DNA of 5,704 bases from Bacteroidota bacterium (GCA_030631445.1 DAOVLD010000130.1:1-5704); one strand, 5' to 3'. Shown: positions 1-5,704, counted from the first letter of the stretch. Made by a program: numbers and translations. The notes: a model not told the origin generated them from the letters alone.

Positions 1-603
1 ATTGAAGAAGACAAGAAAAATACAAATCTGGCAGGGAAACTTGAAATAATTAAAAATGAATTGGATAAACTTCCGGTTAACCCTGACTTTGACCTTCCAC
101 CATTTGAACACAATGAATCTATTATAAAGGAAAAATTCACTCCTGAACTGGCAGAGGAAATAAACGGGTATCTCTATTTTGTCAGAATGCATTTTATTGA
201 TCTGGCTAGCCAGGCTGTTACAAGTAAAGAAAATAAATACCAGGAACTGGTTGATTCTTTGGGAAGAGATGCTATGTTATTATTAAAGCAGAGATATTAT
301 AATAACCAGGTTGCCGATGTTGTAACAAATAAAAATAAGATTGAAAAAATAGCAGAGACAGAAAATGAGCTGGTTAGAAAAAAAGATCCTGTTTTTATGA
401 ACCCGGAATCAAATATTGGCAGGGCACACTTTTATGCCCCGGTTAAAATCATTAATAACCAGATGGTAGAAACAATCTGGTTTAATATCATATTTATATG
501 GCTTACTTCCACTATACTCTATTTTGCATTATTAGCAGATTTGCTGCGGAAGATTATGAATTATTTTGAGAATATTAAACTCAGACAAAAAATATCAAAA
601 TGA
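1..603 (+). CDS. C-terminal part of a probable Bacteroidota fused ABC transporter (5' end outside window)
   Basis: The reading frame is open from the first base of the window to a TGA at 601-603, giving 200 visible residues. The true start lies upstream. The TTG at 61 is an internal Leu codon, not a start. The fragment is charged and mostly helical (residues 1-135). It is followed by a short motif, NIGRAHFYAPVKI (about 138-150), one clear transmembrane helix (about 157-181, rich in Trp, Phe, Ile and Leu) and a basic cytoplasmic-looking tail ending KLRQKISK. From memory, the combination of a 'GRAHFYAPVK' motif, one last membrane helix and a 'DLLRK' tail is the end of long Bacteroidota proteins that fuse an ABC ATPase to an ABC-2-type permease. 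No ATPase motifs fall inside the window, so the call rests on the tail alone. It is probably not functionally tied to the glycerol genes. Confidence 0.6.
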   Translation: MEEDKKNTNLAGKLEIIKNELDKLPVNPDFDLPPFEHNESIIKEKFTPELAEEINGYLYFVRMHFIDLASQAVTSKENKYQELVDSLGRDAMLLLKQRYYNNQVADVVTNKNKIEKIAETENELVRKKDPVFMNPESNIGRAHFYAPVKIINNQMVETIWFNIIFIWLTSTILYFALLADLLRKIMNYFENIKLRQKISK

Positions 604-756
604 TGTTTTGAACGAATTAAACATTACCATGCAAAATGGATAAATTTCAAAACAAATACCGGATTCCATCTACACGATTACAAATCGCACCAGCGCATAC
701 GGAATTATATTATTGATAATCCTAAAAATTGGGACAATGATAAATTTTGTAAATAA
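604..756 (+). pseudogene. Fossil C-terminus of a Y1 / REP-associated tyrosine transposase (IS200-like)
   Basis: One frame is open from just after the preceding TGA to a TAA at 754-756. Its last 30 or so codons (664-753) read FHLHDYKSHQ then RIRNYIIDNPKNWDNDKFCK. The block YII-D-NP-x-NW-x2-DKF is the C-terminal signature of Bacteroidota Y1_Tnp/RAYT transposases. The Tyr of this motif is probably the catalytic nucleophile of the family. The segment before it (KWINFKTNTG) only faintly resembles the family, and about three residues seem missing between FH and LHDY. The HUH metal-binding motif and the whole N-terminal two thirds are absent, and no usable start codon fits. I read this as a decayed, non-functional remnant. 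It sits directly behind the stop of the upstream gene, so an insertion here eroded later. The family call rests on recognised motifs, not on a search. Confidence 0.65.
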
Positions 757-886
757 AAAAATATACGGGATTTTTTATGGTACCAAACCAGGGAAACAGG
801 GGAAAAAAGATAAATTTGTAAAATGAATATGATTTTTTTGCATATGAAACGTAAATTCATTTATTAATAGAATTAAATTTAAAATT
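757..886. other. AT-rich intergenic leader before the TapB-like gene
   Basis: These 130 bp lie between the transposase fossil and the next start codon. I find no gene, tRNA or strong hairpin. Visible items are an 8-bp palindrome TGGTACCA (778-785) and a second copy of the string GATAAATTTGTAA (809-821), which resembles the end of the fossil (739-753). An A/T-rich stretch immediately precedes the ATG, as is usual for Bacteroidota genes that lack a Shine-Dalgarno sequence. Confidence 0.5.
811..818 (+). promoter_or_regulatory. Possible Bacteroidota -7 element (TAAATTTG)
   Basis: TAAATTTG matches the Bacteroidota sigma-ABfr -7 consensus TAnnTTTG exactly and would give a leader of about 60 nt before the ATG at 887. 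No TTTG-like -33 element is visible at the expected distance upstream. In such AT-rich sequence the match may be chance. Confidence 0.2.
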
Positions 887-1582
887 ATGAGAAAAGTAAA
901 AATTTTATTGCTTGCAGGAGTATTTCTTCTGGGAACCACAAACTTGTTTTCACAGGAATGTGTATTTTATTCACCTGTTGAAAAAGGGACGGTTTTAAAA
1001 CATAGTAACTACGATAAAAAAGATAAACTAACGGGAACTTCAACTCAAACAGTAATAGATAACTACGTTGAGGAAGGAGTCCAAACTGTTAAAATAAGAA
1101 ATGAATATCAGGACGTGGAAATGGATTCAGTCTTTATGACCGAACTTGAAATGAAATGTAAGGACGGAAGATATTATGTGGATATGGAAAGTTATATCGG
1201 AGAAAGTACGCTGACCCCATATTCAAATATGGAAACTACTTTTGAAGTAGAAAACATGACTATTCCTGCTGAGCTGAAAGTCGGGGATGCTCTTGATAAT
1301 GGGAGGGTTACGGTTACTGTCAGCAATAATGGTATGAAAATTATGACCATTTCTGTGAATATTTCAAACAGAAAAGTTGAAGCAATAGAAGATATTACCA
1401 CACAGGCCGGAACATTTGAGTGTTATAAAATATCATACGATATATCAACAAAAATGTTGATTACAATCAAAGCAAGTACTGTTGAATGGTATGCTAAAAA
1501 TGTTGGAGTGGTTAGGTCAGAATCATATAACAAAAAAGGGAAACTGACAGGATATACAGTGCTGACAGGATTTCAGAAGTAA
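887..1582 (+). CDS. Exported TapB/DUF3108-like protein
   Basis: This encodes 231 residues beginning with a typical signal peptide: basic MRKVK, a hydrophobic core (about 6-19) and a likely cleavage region near NLFSQ (19-23). The Cys at 25 has no lipobox before it, so this looks like a secreted or periplasmic protein rather than a lipoprotein. The rest is predicted mostly beta. Features shared with TapB/DUF3108-type proteins are an N-terminal P-x-E-K-G-T segment (30-35), TQAGTFECYKISYD (172-185) and EWYAKNVGVVRSESY (200-214). The motif Y-[DN]-KK-x-KLTG occurs at both ends (42-50 and 214-222). The molecular function of this family is not established and I do not assign one. The start is supported by the signal peptide beginning directly at this Met and by the A-rich leader. 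The 3' end runs into a 7-bp tandem repeat, and glpK begins 95 bp later. Nothing in the sequence links it to glycerol metabolism. Confidence 0.8.
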   Translation: MRKVKILLLAGVFLLGTTNLFSQECVFYSPVEKGTVLKHSNYDKKDKLTGTSTQTVIDNYVEEGVQTVKIRNEYQDVEMDSVFMTELEMKCKDGRYYVDMESYIGESTLTPYSNMETTFEVENMTIPAELKVGDALDNGRVTVTVSNNGMKIMTISVNISNRKVEAIEDITTQAGTFECYKISYDISTKMLITIKASTVEWYAKNVGVVRSESYNKKGKLTGYTVLTGFQK

Positions 1583-1587
1583 GAGGA

Positions 1588-1615
1588 AGAGCAAAGAGCG
1601 AAGAGCGGAGAGCAA
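1588..1615 (+). repeat. 7-bp tandem repeat, four units of AGAGCRR
   Basis: Four contiguous units read AGAGCAA, AGAGCGA, AGAGCGG and AGAGCAA, starting five bases after the stop codon of the TapB-like gene. The flanks (AAGAGGA before, AGGA after) continue the purine-rich style. The period is not a multiple of three and the tract is noncoding. Similar AGAGC-type purine repeats recur between genes in some Bacteroidota genomes, in my recollection. Confidence 0.8.
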
Positions 1616-1677
1616 AGGATTCCGAAAGCATAACTTATAACTCTTTGGAAGAGAACAGACAGTTAAAATATTAGAGA

Positions 1678-3171
1678 ATGAAAAAATACATTTTAGCTCT
1701 TGACTCGGGAACGACCAGTAACAGAGCTATTCTTTTCGACCATTCAGGCAGGATAATAAATAGTTCGCAACGAGAATTTGAACAAATTTTTCCTGAACCG
1801 GGCCAGGTAGAGCATAATCCCGAAGAGATCTGGTCAACCCAGAAATTTGTAGTTCGCGATGTGCTTGAGAAACAGGGTGTCATAGCTACTGATATCGCGG
1901 CAATCGGTATAACTAACCAACGGGAAACTACCCTGATATGGGAAAGGGAAACCGGGAAACCCATATACAATGCTATTGTATGGCAGGACAGGAGAACAGC
2001 GGGTTATTGCGACCAGTTGAAAAATGAAGGCATTGATAAGTTAATAAAAGAAAAAACAGGACTTATTATTGACGCCTATTTTTCCGGGCCAAAAATAAAA
2101 TGGATACTTGATAATGTTCCAGGGGCGAGAGAAAAAGCAGAAAAAGGGAAACTTGCTTTTGGCACTGTCGATACCTGGTTGATCTGGCGGCTTACACATG
2201 GAAAAAAACATGTTACGGATGTTACAAATGCAAGCAGAACAATGCTTTTTAATATTCATGATTTGACGTGGGATCAGGAACTACTGGAGATTTTTGATAT
2301 TCCTGCAAGTATGCTGCCTGAGCCAAAACAAAGCAGCGAAGTGTATGGTAATACTATAAAGGAGCATTTTGGCGGAGAAATTCCAATATCAGGTATTGCG
2401 GGTGATCAGCAGGCAGCTCTGTTCGGACAAATGTGTGTTGAGAAAGGAATGGTGAAAAACACTTACGGGACAGGATGCTTTGTTGTTATGAATACCGGAA
2501 ACGAAGCGATACTCTCTGAACATAATTTACTGACTACCATCGCATGGCAAATTAACGGGGAAGTTACATATGCACTGGAAGGGAGTATTTTTATTGGTGG
2601 TGCAGTTGTTCAATGGTTAAGAGACCAGTTACACATTATTAAATCATCATCGGAAATTGAAAAATTAGCAGGAAGTGTCGGGGATAACGGAGGCGTGTAT
2701 TTTGTCCCTGCTTTTGTCGGACTGGGTGCTCCTCACTGGGACCAATATGCAACAGGTACTATTATTGGAATTTCTCGCGGCACATCTGATGCTCATATTG
2801 CAAGAGCCGGACTGGAAGCTATTGCGTTGCAATCAATGGATGTGATCGATACAATGGCAAAAGATTCAGGGGTAGATCCTTCTGAACTCAGGGTTGATGG
2901 TGGCGCAGCTGTAAATAATTTACTTATGCAAATACAGGCCAATGCTATTAATAAAAAAGTAGTACGCCCGGTGATTACAGAAACTACAGCACTTGGTGCT
3001 GCATACCTCGCCGGGTTGGCAGTTGGTTTCTGGAGCGATATTATGGAAATAAAACATCAATGGCAGGAAGACAGGGTGTTTGAACCGGAGGCAAAATCGG
3101 CAGGCTTTAATGAAGTGATCGAAAACTGGAATAAGGCGCTTGAACGTAGCAAAAATTGGTATAAAAGTTAA
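1678..3171 (+). CDS. glpK: Glycerol kinase
   Basis: Cytoplasmic FGGY-family kinase (EC 2.7.1.30) that phosphorylates glycerol to sn-glycerol-3-phosphate with ATP, trapping glycerol in the cell. Its 497 residues are the usual full length. N-terminal domain: phosphate-binding [12 protein letters not shown] (6-17), ITNQRETT (78-85) with the glycerol-contacting Arg82-Glu83, WQDRRT (102-107), Tyr134 in DAYFSGPK, and [13 protein letters not shown] (161-173). C-terminal domain: [12 protein letters not shown] (240-251) with Asp243 as the catalytic base, KNTYGTGCF (260-268), [13 protein letters not shown] (343-355), VDGGAAVNN (406-414) and [16 protein letters not shown] (437-452). All expected active-site residues are present. 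The loop that binds fructose-1,6-bisphosphate in E. coli is one residue shorter here and has Glu234 where E. coli has Arg236, and the E. coli IIA-Glc contact region is not recognisable, so E. coli-type allostery is unlikely. The ATG follows an A/G-rich leader (TTAGAGA) without a properly spaced Shine-Dalgarno. glpD and glpF follow. Confidence 0.97.
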   Translation: MKKYILALDSGTTSNRAILFDHSGRIINSSQREFEQIFPEPGQVEHNPEEIWSTQKFVVRDVLEKQGVIATDIAAIGITNQRETTLIWERETGKPIYNAIVWQDRRTAGYCDQLKNEGIDKLIKEKTGLIIDAYFSGPKIKWILDNVPGAREKAEKGKLAFGTVDTWLIWRLTHGKKHVTDVTNASRTMLFNIHDLTWDQELLEIFDIPASMLPEPKQSSEVYGNTIKEHFGGEIPISGIAGDQQAALFGQMCVEKGMVKNTYGTGCFVVMNTGNEAILSEHNLLTTIAWQINGEVTYALEGSIFIGGAVVQWLRDQLHIIKSSSEIEKLAGSVGDNGGVYFVPAFVGLGAPHWDQYATGTIIGISRGTSDAHIARAGLEAIALQSMDVIDTMAKDSGVDPSELRVDGGAAVNNLLMQIQANAINKKVVRPVITETTALGAAYLAGLAVGFWSDIMEIKHQWQEDRVFEPEAKSAGFNEVIENWNKALERSKNWYKS

Positions 3172-3222
3172 TCTATCAAGGCAAAAGTAAAAAGATAAAA
3201 GGTATTCAAAACTTACTTTACC

Positions 3223-3249
3223 ACTCAACTTACTCAACTTACTCAACTA
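3223..3249 (+). repeat. 9-bp tandem repeat, three units of ACTCAACTT
   Basis: The units are ACTCAACTT, ACTCAACTT and ACTCAACTA, the last differing only in its final base. They form the pyrimidine-biased left arm of the fold-back described for 3203-3343. Confidence 0.9.
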
Positions 3250-3260
3250 AAAGTGGGAAG

Positions 3261-3284
3261 GTAAGTAGGTAAGTGAGGGAGTGA
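3261..3284 (+). repeat. 8-bp degenerate tandem repeat (GTAAGTAG type)
   Basis: Three units read GTAAGTAG, GTAAGTGA and GGGAGTGA. They form the purine-biased right arm. The GTAAGT cores are complementary to the ACTTAC junctions of the 9-bp repeat on the left. Confidence 0.7.
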
Positions 3285-3343
3285 AGATGAGAAAATGAGA
3301 TAAAGAAAATGATAGAATGAAGAGGGTTAAGGTTGAAAAGTAA

Positions 3344-3477
3344 CCAGTAACCACTGTGAAATATGCTCCTTCCCTGTTGAAATATTTTCGTACCTCAAAT
3401 TTCACCTCGACACGGTCATTCTTCACTGCGGGGCAGGCACGGCAGGCGTCGCATTTCACGTGGCAAGCCAGTAACCA
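3344..3477. repeat. Short inverted-repeat element flanked by 10-bp direct repeats (MITE-/REP-like candidate)
   Basis: The direct repeat CCAGTAACCA occurs at 3344-3353 and again at 3468-3477. Between and partly overlapping them are inverted ends: CCACTGTGAAATATGC (3351-3366) against GCATTTCACGTGG (3451-3463). CCAC pairs with GTGG, GTGAAAT with ATTTCAC and GC with GC, making 13 pairs interrupted by a 1-nt and a 2-nt bulge. The roughly 113-bp body contains a near-palindrome GAAATATTTTC (3379-3389) and a GC-richer right half, unlike the AT-rich surroundings. It encodes no transposase, so if it is mobile it is non-autonomous. Copy number elsewhere in the genome is unknown; without that, the mobile nature is inference. 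Confidence 0.5.
3432..3449 (+). repeat. 9-bp tandem duplication GGCAGGCAC / GGCAGGCGT
   Basis: Two adjacent units differ at the last two bases, inside the GC-rich right half of the inverted-repeat element. Just before them CTGC (3426-3429) can pair with GCAG (3433-3436) across a GGG loop. Confidence 0.7.
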
Positions 3478-3522
3478 GGATCAAAACAAAAGTTAAAAGA
3501 AAATATTTGAAAATACTGATAA

Positions 3523-5103
3523 ATGAATAGAAAATCGGTTCTTAAAAATATAAAAGAAACCAAAAAGAAATGGGATGTGCTGGTAATTGGTGGTGGTGCA
3601 ACCGGACTTGGCACTGCTCTTGATGCTGCATCACGTGGATTTAAAACACTGTTACTGGAACAACATGATTTTGCAAAAGGAACCTCAGGCAGAAGCACCA
3701 AACTGGTTCATGGAGGAGTAAGATATTTGCAGCAGGGTGATGTTTCACTGGTTTTTGAAGCATTGAAAGAGAGGGGATTGATGTTCCAAAACGCCCCGCA
3801 TCTTGTTAGAAACCAATCATTCGTAATACCAATTTATGACTGGTGGGGAGGGCCGTTTTATACAGTAGGATTAAAAGTATATGATTTTATGGCGGGGAAA
3901 TTAGGATTGGGTCCGTCAAGGCATATTTCAAAAGAAGAAACAATTAAAGTTCTGCCAACTGTTGAACGAAATGGATTAAAAGGTGGTTTGATTTATCATG
4001 ATGGTCAGTTTGATGATGCCCGTATGGCGATAAGTCTTGCACAAACATGTGTGGATTATGGTGGTGAGGTAATAAATTACATAAAAGTGATACAGGTTTG
4101 CAAGGAAAAAAACCTTGTAACCGGTGTGATTGCAAAAGATATGGAGAACAATGTTGATTACACAATAAACGCAAAGGTTGTGATCAATGCAACAGGGGTT
4201 TTTGCCGATGAAGTAAGGAAAATGGATGAACCAGCTGTAAAAAATATGATCAGCCCAAGTGCGGGAATTCATTTGGTTATTGATAAATCCTTCCTGCCCT
4301 CCGATCATGCTGTTATGGTACCACAAACAAGTGATGGCAGAGTGTTGTTTGCTGTACCATGGTATAATAAAGTAATACTCGGCACTACTGATTCTCTTGT
4401 CGATAAACCATCCTTAGAACCAATAGCGTCAGATGAAGATATTGACTTTATCCTGAATAATGCCGGGCAATACCTGTTAAAGCAACCTGAAAGAAAAGAT
4501 ATTCTCAGTATATTTTCCGGGTTGAGGCCCCTGGCTGCTCCTGAGGAAGGGGAAGATAAAGCAACAAAAGAGATATCAAGAAGTCATAAAGTGCTTATTT
4601 CAGTTTCGGGACTAATCACAATTATTGGCGGTAAATGGACAACATACCGTAAAATGGCAGAAGATACTATTGAAAAAGCAATTATGGTAGGTGAATTACC
4701 GGAAAGAAAATGTATTACTCACCACTTATTGATACATGGCTATAATATAAATAATGCAGACCATAATGACCCGATGACTGTTTATGGACTTGACAGGAAA
4801 AAAGTTCAGAGTATTGAAGAAGAATCGGATAAATTCAAAGGATATTTAAGTGAGTCTCTTCTAATAAGAAAAACACAGGTAATATGGGCTGTCAGAGAAG
4901 AAATGGCAAGATCGCCGGAAGATGTTCTTGCAAGAAGAACAAGAGCTCTTTTCCTGGATGTAAAAGAAAGCTTACGTATTGCACCGGAAACAGCACAACT
5001 TATGGCTAATGAACTTAATCGTGACAGCAAATGGGTGGATGATCAGCTTGCCTGGTATAACGAACTTGCTAAAGGATATTTTGCTTCACTCGTAACACAT
5101 TAG
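3523..5103 (+). CDS. glpD: FAD-dependent (quinone-linked) glycerol-3-phosphate dehydrogenase
   Basis: Oxidises sn-glycerol-3-phosphate to dihydroxyacetone phosphate (EC 1.1.5.3), passing electrons through FAD to membrane quinone. It is a peripheral enzyme on the cytoplasmic face. Of 526 residues, the N-terminal Rossmann FAD motif is WDVLVIGGGATGLGTALDA (17-35) with acidic Glu46 ending the second strand. It is followed by the family signature GTSGRSTKLVHGGVRYLQ (53-70), INATGVFAD (221-229), FSGLRPL (331-337), and GGKWTTYRKMAED (369-381). Arg335 and Lys371 in the last two motifs match the substrate-binding Arg and Lys of E. coli GlpD, as I recall that structure. A C-terminal helical DAO_C domain covers about 398-515, including WAVREEMARSPEDVLARRTR (455-474). 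The length fits GlpD and is too short for oxygen-dependent GlpO, which carries an insertion. The ATG follows an A-rich leader without a Shine-Dalgarno. glpF starts 20 bp after the stop, so the two genes are co-transcribed. glpK lies upstream beyond a repeat-filled gap. Confidence 0.97.
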   Translation: MNRKSVLKNIKETKKKWDVLVIGGGATGLGTALDAASRGFKTLLLEQHDFAKGTSGRSTKLVHGGVRYLQQGDVSLVFEALKERGLMFQNAPHLVRNQSFVIPIYDWWGGPFYTVGLKVYDFMAGKLGLGPSRHISKEETIKVLPTVERNGLKGGLIYHDGQFDDARMAISLAQTCVDYGGEVINYIKVIQVCKEKNLVTGVIAKDMENNVDYTINAKVVINATGVFADEVRKMDEPAVKNMISPSAGIHLVIDKSFLPSDHAVMVPQTSDGRVLFAVPWYNKVILGTTDSLVDKPSLEPIASDEDIDFILNNAGQYLLKQPERKDILSIFSGLRPLAAPEEGEDKATKEISRSHKVLISVSGLITIIGGKWTTYRKMAEDTIEKAIMVGELPERKCITHHLLIHGYNINNADHNDPMTVYGLDRKKVQSIEEESDKFKGYLSESLLIRKTQVIWAVREEMARSPEDVLARRTRALFLDVKESLRIAPETAQLMANELNRDSKWVDDQLAWYNELAKGYFASLVTH

Positions 5104-5123
5104 TAACTCATAAAACCGATATC

Positions 5124-5704
5124 ATGATTGAATATTTTGCAGAATTCATAGGGACTTTTATTCTTATTCTTTTAGGTAACGGAGTAGTGGCCAATGTAGT
5201 TTTAAAAAACACCAAAGGAGAAAATTCCGGGTGGATAGTTATAACTGCCGGATGGGGTATGGCTGTGTTCATCGCCGTATTCACAATCGGTCCTATTAGC
5301 GGGGCTCATATAAATCCTGCCGTTACACTTGGTCTGGCATTTTCCGGATTGTTTGCATGGTCGCAGGTGGTACCGTTTATAATAGCACAAATGCTGGGCG
5401 CGATGGCTGGTGGCTATCTTGTGTATTTGTTTTACCACGACCATTTTAAAATAACTGAAAATCAGGATTCTAAACTGTGCTGTTTTTGTACTCTGCCAAA
5501 TATAAGGAATTACAAAAATAATTTCATATCTGAAATGGTCGGAACTTTTGTTCTTGTATTTGCTGTTCTGTTTATCAATTTACCAAATATGGAAATTGAG
5601 GGGATAGATAATGTGAAAGTTGGGTTAGGTTCACTGGAGGCATTACCTGTGGGCTTGGTGGTTTTTGCTATTGGTCTGAGCCTGGGCGGAACAACCGGTT
5701 ATGC
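5124..5704 (+). CDS. glpF: Glycerol uptake facilitator (aquaglyceroporin), 3' end cut by window
   Basis: Inner-membrane channel of the MIP family that lets glycerol diffuse into the cell for GlpK. The frame opens with ATG at 5124 and stays open to the window end (193 full codons). This is too late a start for short ORF listings but clearly a real gene. Visible parts are AEFIGTFILILLGNG in helix 1 (6-20), SGWIVITAGWGMAV in helix 2 (35-48), the first pore motif SGAHINPAV (59-67), helix 3 with VVPFIIAQMLGA (82-93), a loop at about 104-133, EMVGTFVLVF (137-146), and GGTTGYA at the edge. The second motif, expected as NPARD, would follow immediately outside. Trp44 aligns without gaps with the selectivity-filter Trp48 of E. 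coli GlpF, supporting glycerol rather than water selectivity. The SGWIVIT segment resembles Bacillus-type GlpF. The loop has a Cys cluster (119, 120, 122). It starts 20 bp after glpD. Confidence 0.95.
   Translation, partial: MIEYFAEFIGTFILILLGNGVVANVVLKNTKGENSGWIVITAGWGMAVFIAVFTIGPISGAHINPAVTLGLAFSGLFAWSQVVPFIIAQMLGAMAGGYLVYLFYHDHFKITENQDSKLCCFCTLPNIRNYKNNFISEMVGTFVLVFAVLFINLPNMEIEGIDNVKVGLGSLEALPVGLVVFAIGLSLGGTTGY

Larger units (their letters stand above)
3203..3343. other. Abrupt strand-composition flip: G-free tract then C-free tract
   Basis: On the + strand there is no G from 3203 to 3252 and no C from 3248 to 3343, so a 50-nt G-free run passes directly into a 96-nt C-free run with its switch point at about 3250. 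The two halves are partly complementary. CACTC (3222-3226) pairs with GAGTG (3279-3283), ACTTAC (3228-3233) with GTAAGT (3269-3274), and ACTTAC (3237-3242) with GTAAGT (3261-3266), leaving an 18-nt loop. This is an imperfect hairpin with internal loops; no role is shown. Confidence 0.85.
3172..3522. other. 351-bp glpK-glpD intergenic gap, repeat-filled
   Basis: No convincing gene lies here. From left to right it holds a short AT-rich stretch after the glpK stop, with a weak pairing of AAAGTAA (3184-3190) and TTACTTT (3213-3219). Next come a G-free tract with a 9-bp tandem repeat, a C-free tract with an 8-bp tandem repeat, and an inverted-repeat element with a GC-richer right half. Last is an A-rich leader (about 3481-3522) in front of glpD. 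No factor-independent terminator with a GC stem and T-run is evident, so read-through from glpK into glpD remains possible. Confidence 0.75.

Noticed and set aside
61..603. A 180-residue gene starting at TTG 61
   Set aside because: The frame is open to the first base of the window and the upstream 20 codons look like the same helical protein, so TTG 61 is an internal Leu codon of a truncated larger gene.
778..785. Palindrome TGGTACCA as a regulatory site
   Set aside because: A single 8-bp palindrome with no second copy in a promoter position; the same string also occurs inside glpD coding sequence (about 4317-4323), so no special role can be supported.
1192..1401. Minus-strand frame within the TapB-like gene, and the similar minus-strand frames within glpK, glpD and glpF
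   Set aside because: They lie opposite well-supported coding genes, show no recognisable domains, and their composition is that expected of antisense shadows.
1641..1653. Inverted repeat CTCTT-TGG-AAGAG upstream of glpK as an operator
   Set aside because: Arms are only 5 bp and the loop 3 nt; no known regulator site is recognised, so chance is a sufficient explanation.
3184..3219. Terminator after glpK (AAAGTAA paired with TTACTTT)
   Set aside because: The 7-bp stem is nearly all A-T with a 22-nt loop and no downstream T-run, too weak to call.
3223..3284. CRISPR array
   Set aside because: Units are 8-9 bp and contiguous, without spacers; these are simple tandem repeats.
3247..3459. A 70-residue minus-strand gene in the glpK-glpD gap
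   Set aside because: It starts on GTG inside an inverted-repeat element and its second half translates the low-complexity C-free tract into an unnatural Ser/Leu/Phe-rich string. I treat it as a by-product of the repeats.

Overview
The window carries most of a glycerol-catabolism locus. The organism is most likely an AT-rich member of the Bacteroidota (Bacteroidales/Marinilabiliales-like). Reasons: A-rich leaders without Shine-Dalgarno sequences, protein relatives typical of that phylum, and purine-rich short-period repeats between genes. The taxonomic call is an inference from style; no rRNA or other marker gene is present.

Layout, all genes on the + strand. (1) 1-603 is the 3' end of a large membrane protein, probably a Bacteroidota-type fused ABC transporter. 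(2) 604-886 has no intact gene. It holds a short fossil of a Y1/REP-associated (IS200-like) transposase C-terminus, then AT-rich DNA leading to the next gene. (3) 887-1582 encodes an exported TapB/DUF3108-like protein. (4) 1583-1677 is a short spacer with a 7-bp tandem repeat directly after the stop codon. (5) 1678-3171 is glpK, glycerol kinase. (6) 3172-3522 is a 351-bp gap with no convincing gene. It contains a sharp strand-composition flip (a G-free tract running into a C-free tract), 9-bp and 8-bp tandem repeats that can fold back on each other, and a separate ~113-bp inverted-repeat element flanked by a 10-bp direct repeat. (7) 3523-5103 is glpD, glycerol-3-phosphate dehydrogenase. (8) 5124-5704 is the start of glpF, the glycerol channel, cut by the window edge.

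Together GlpF admits glycerol, GlpK traps it as glycerol-3-phosphate, and GlpD oxidises that to dihydroxyacetone phosphate while passing electrons to the quinone pool. glpD and glpF are tightly spaced (20 bp) and surely co-transcribed. glpK is separated from them by the repeat-filled gap, which may be a neutral insertion or may affect glpK-glpD transcript continuity. No dedicated regulator gene is visible.

I see no evidence of a new defence or metabolic system. The most interesting material is the repeat architecture between glpK and glpD, together with the transposase fossil upstream.
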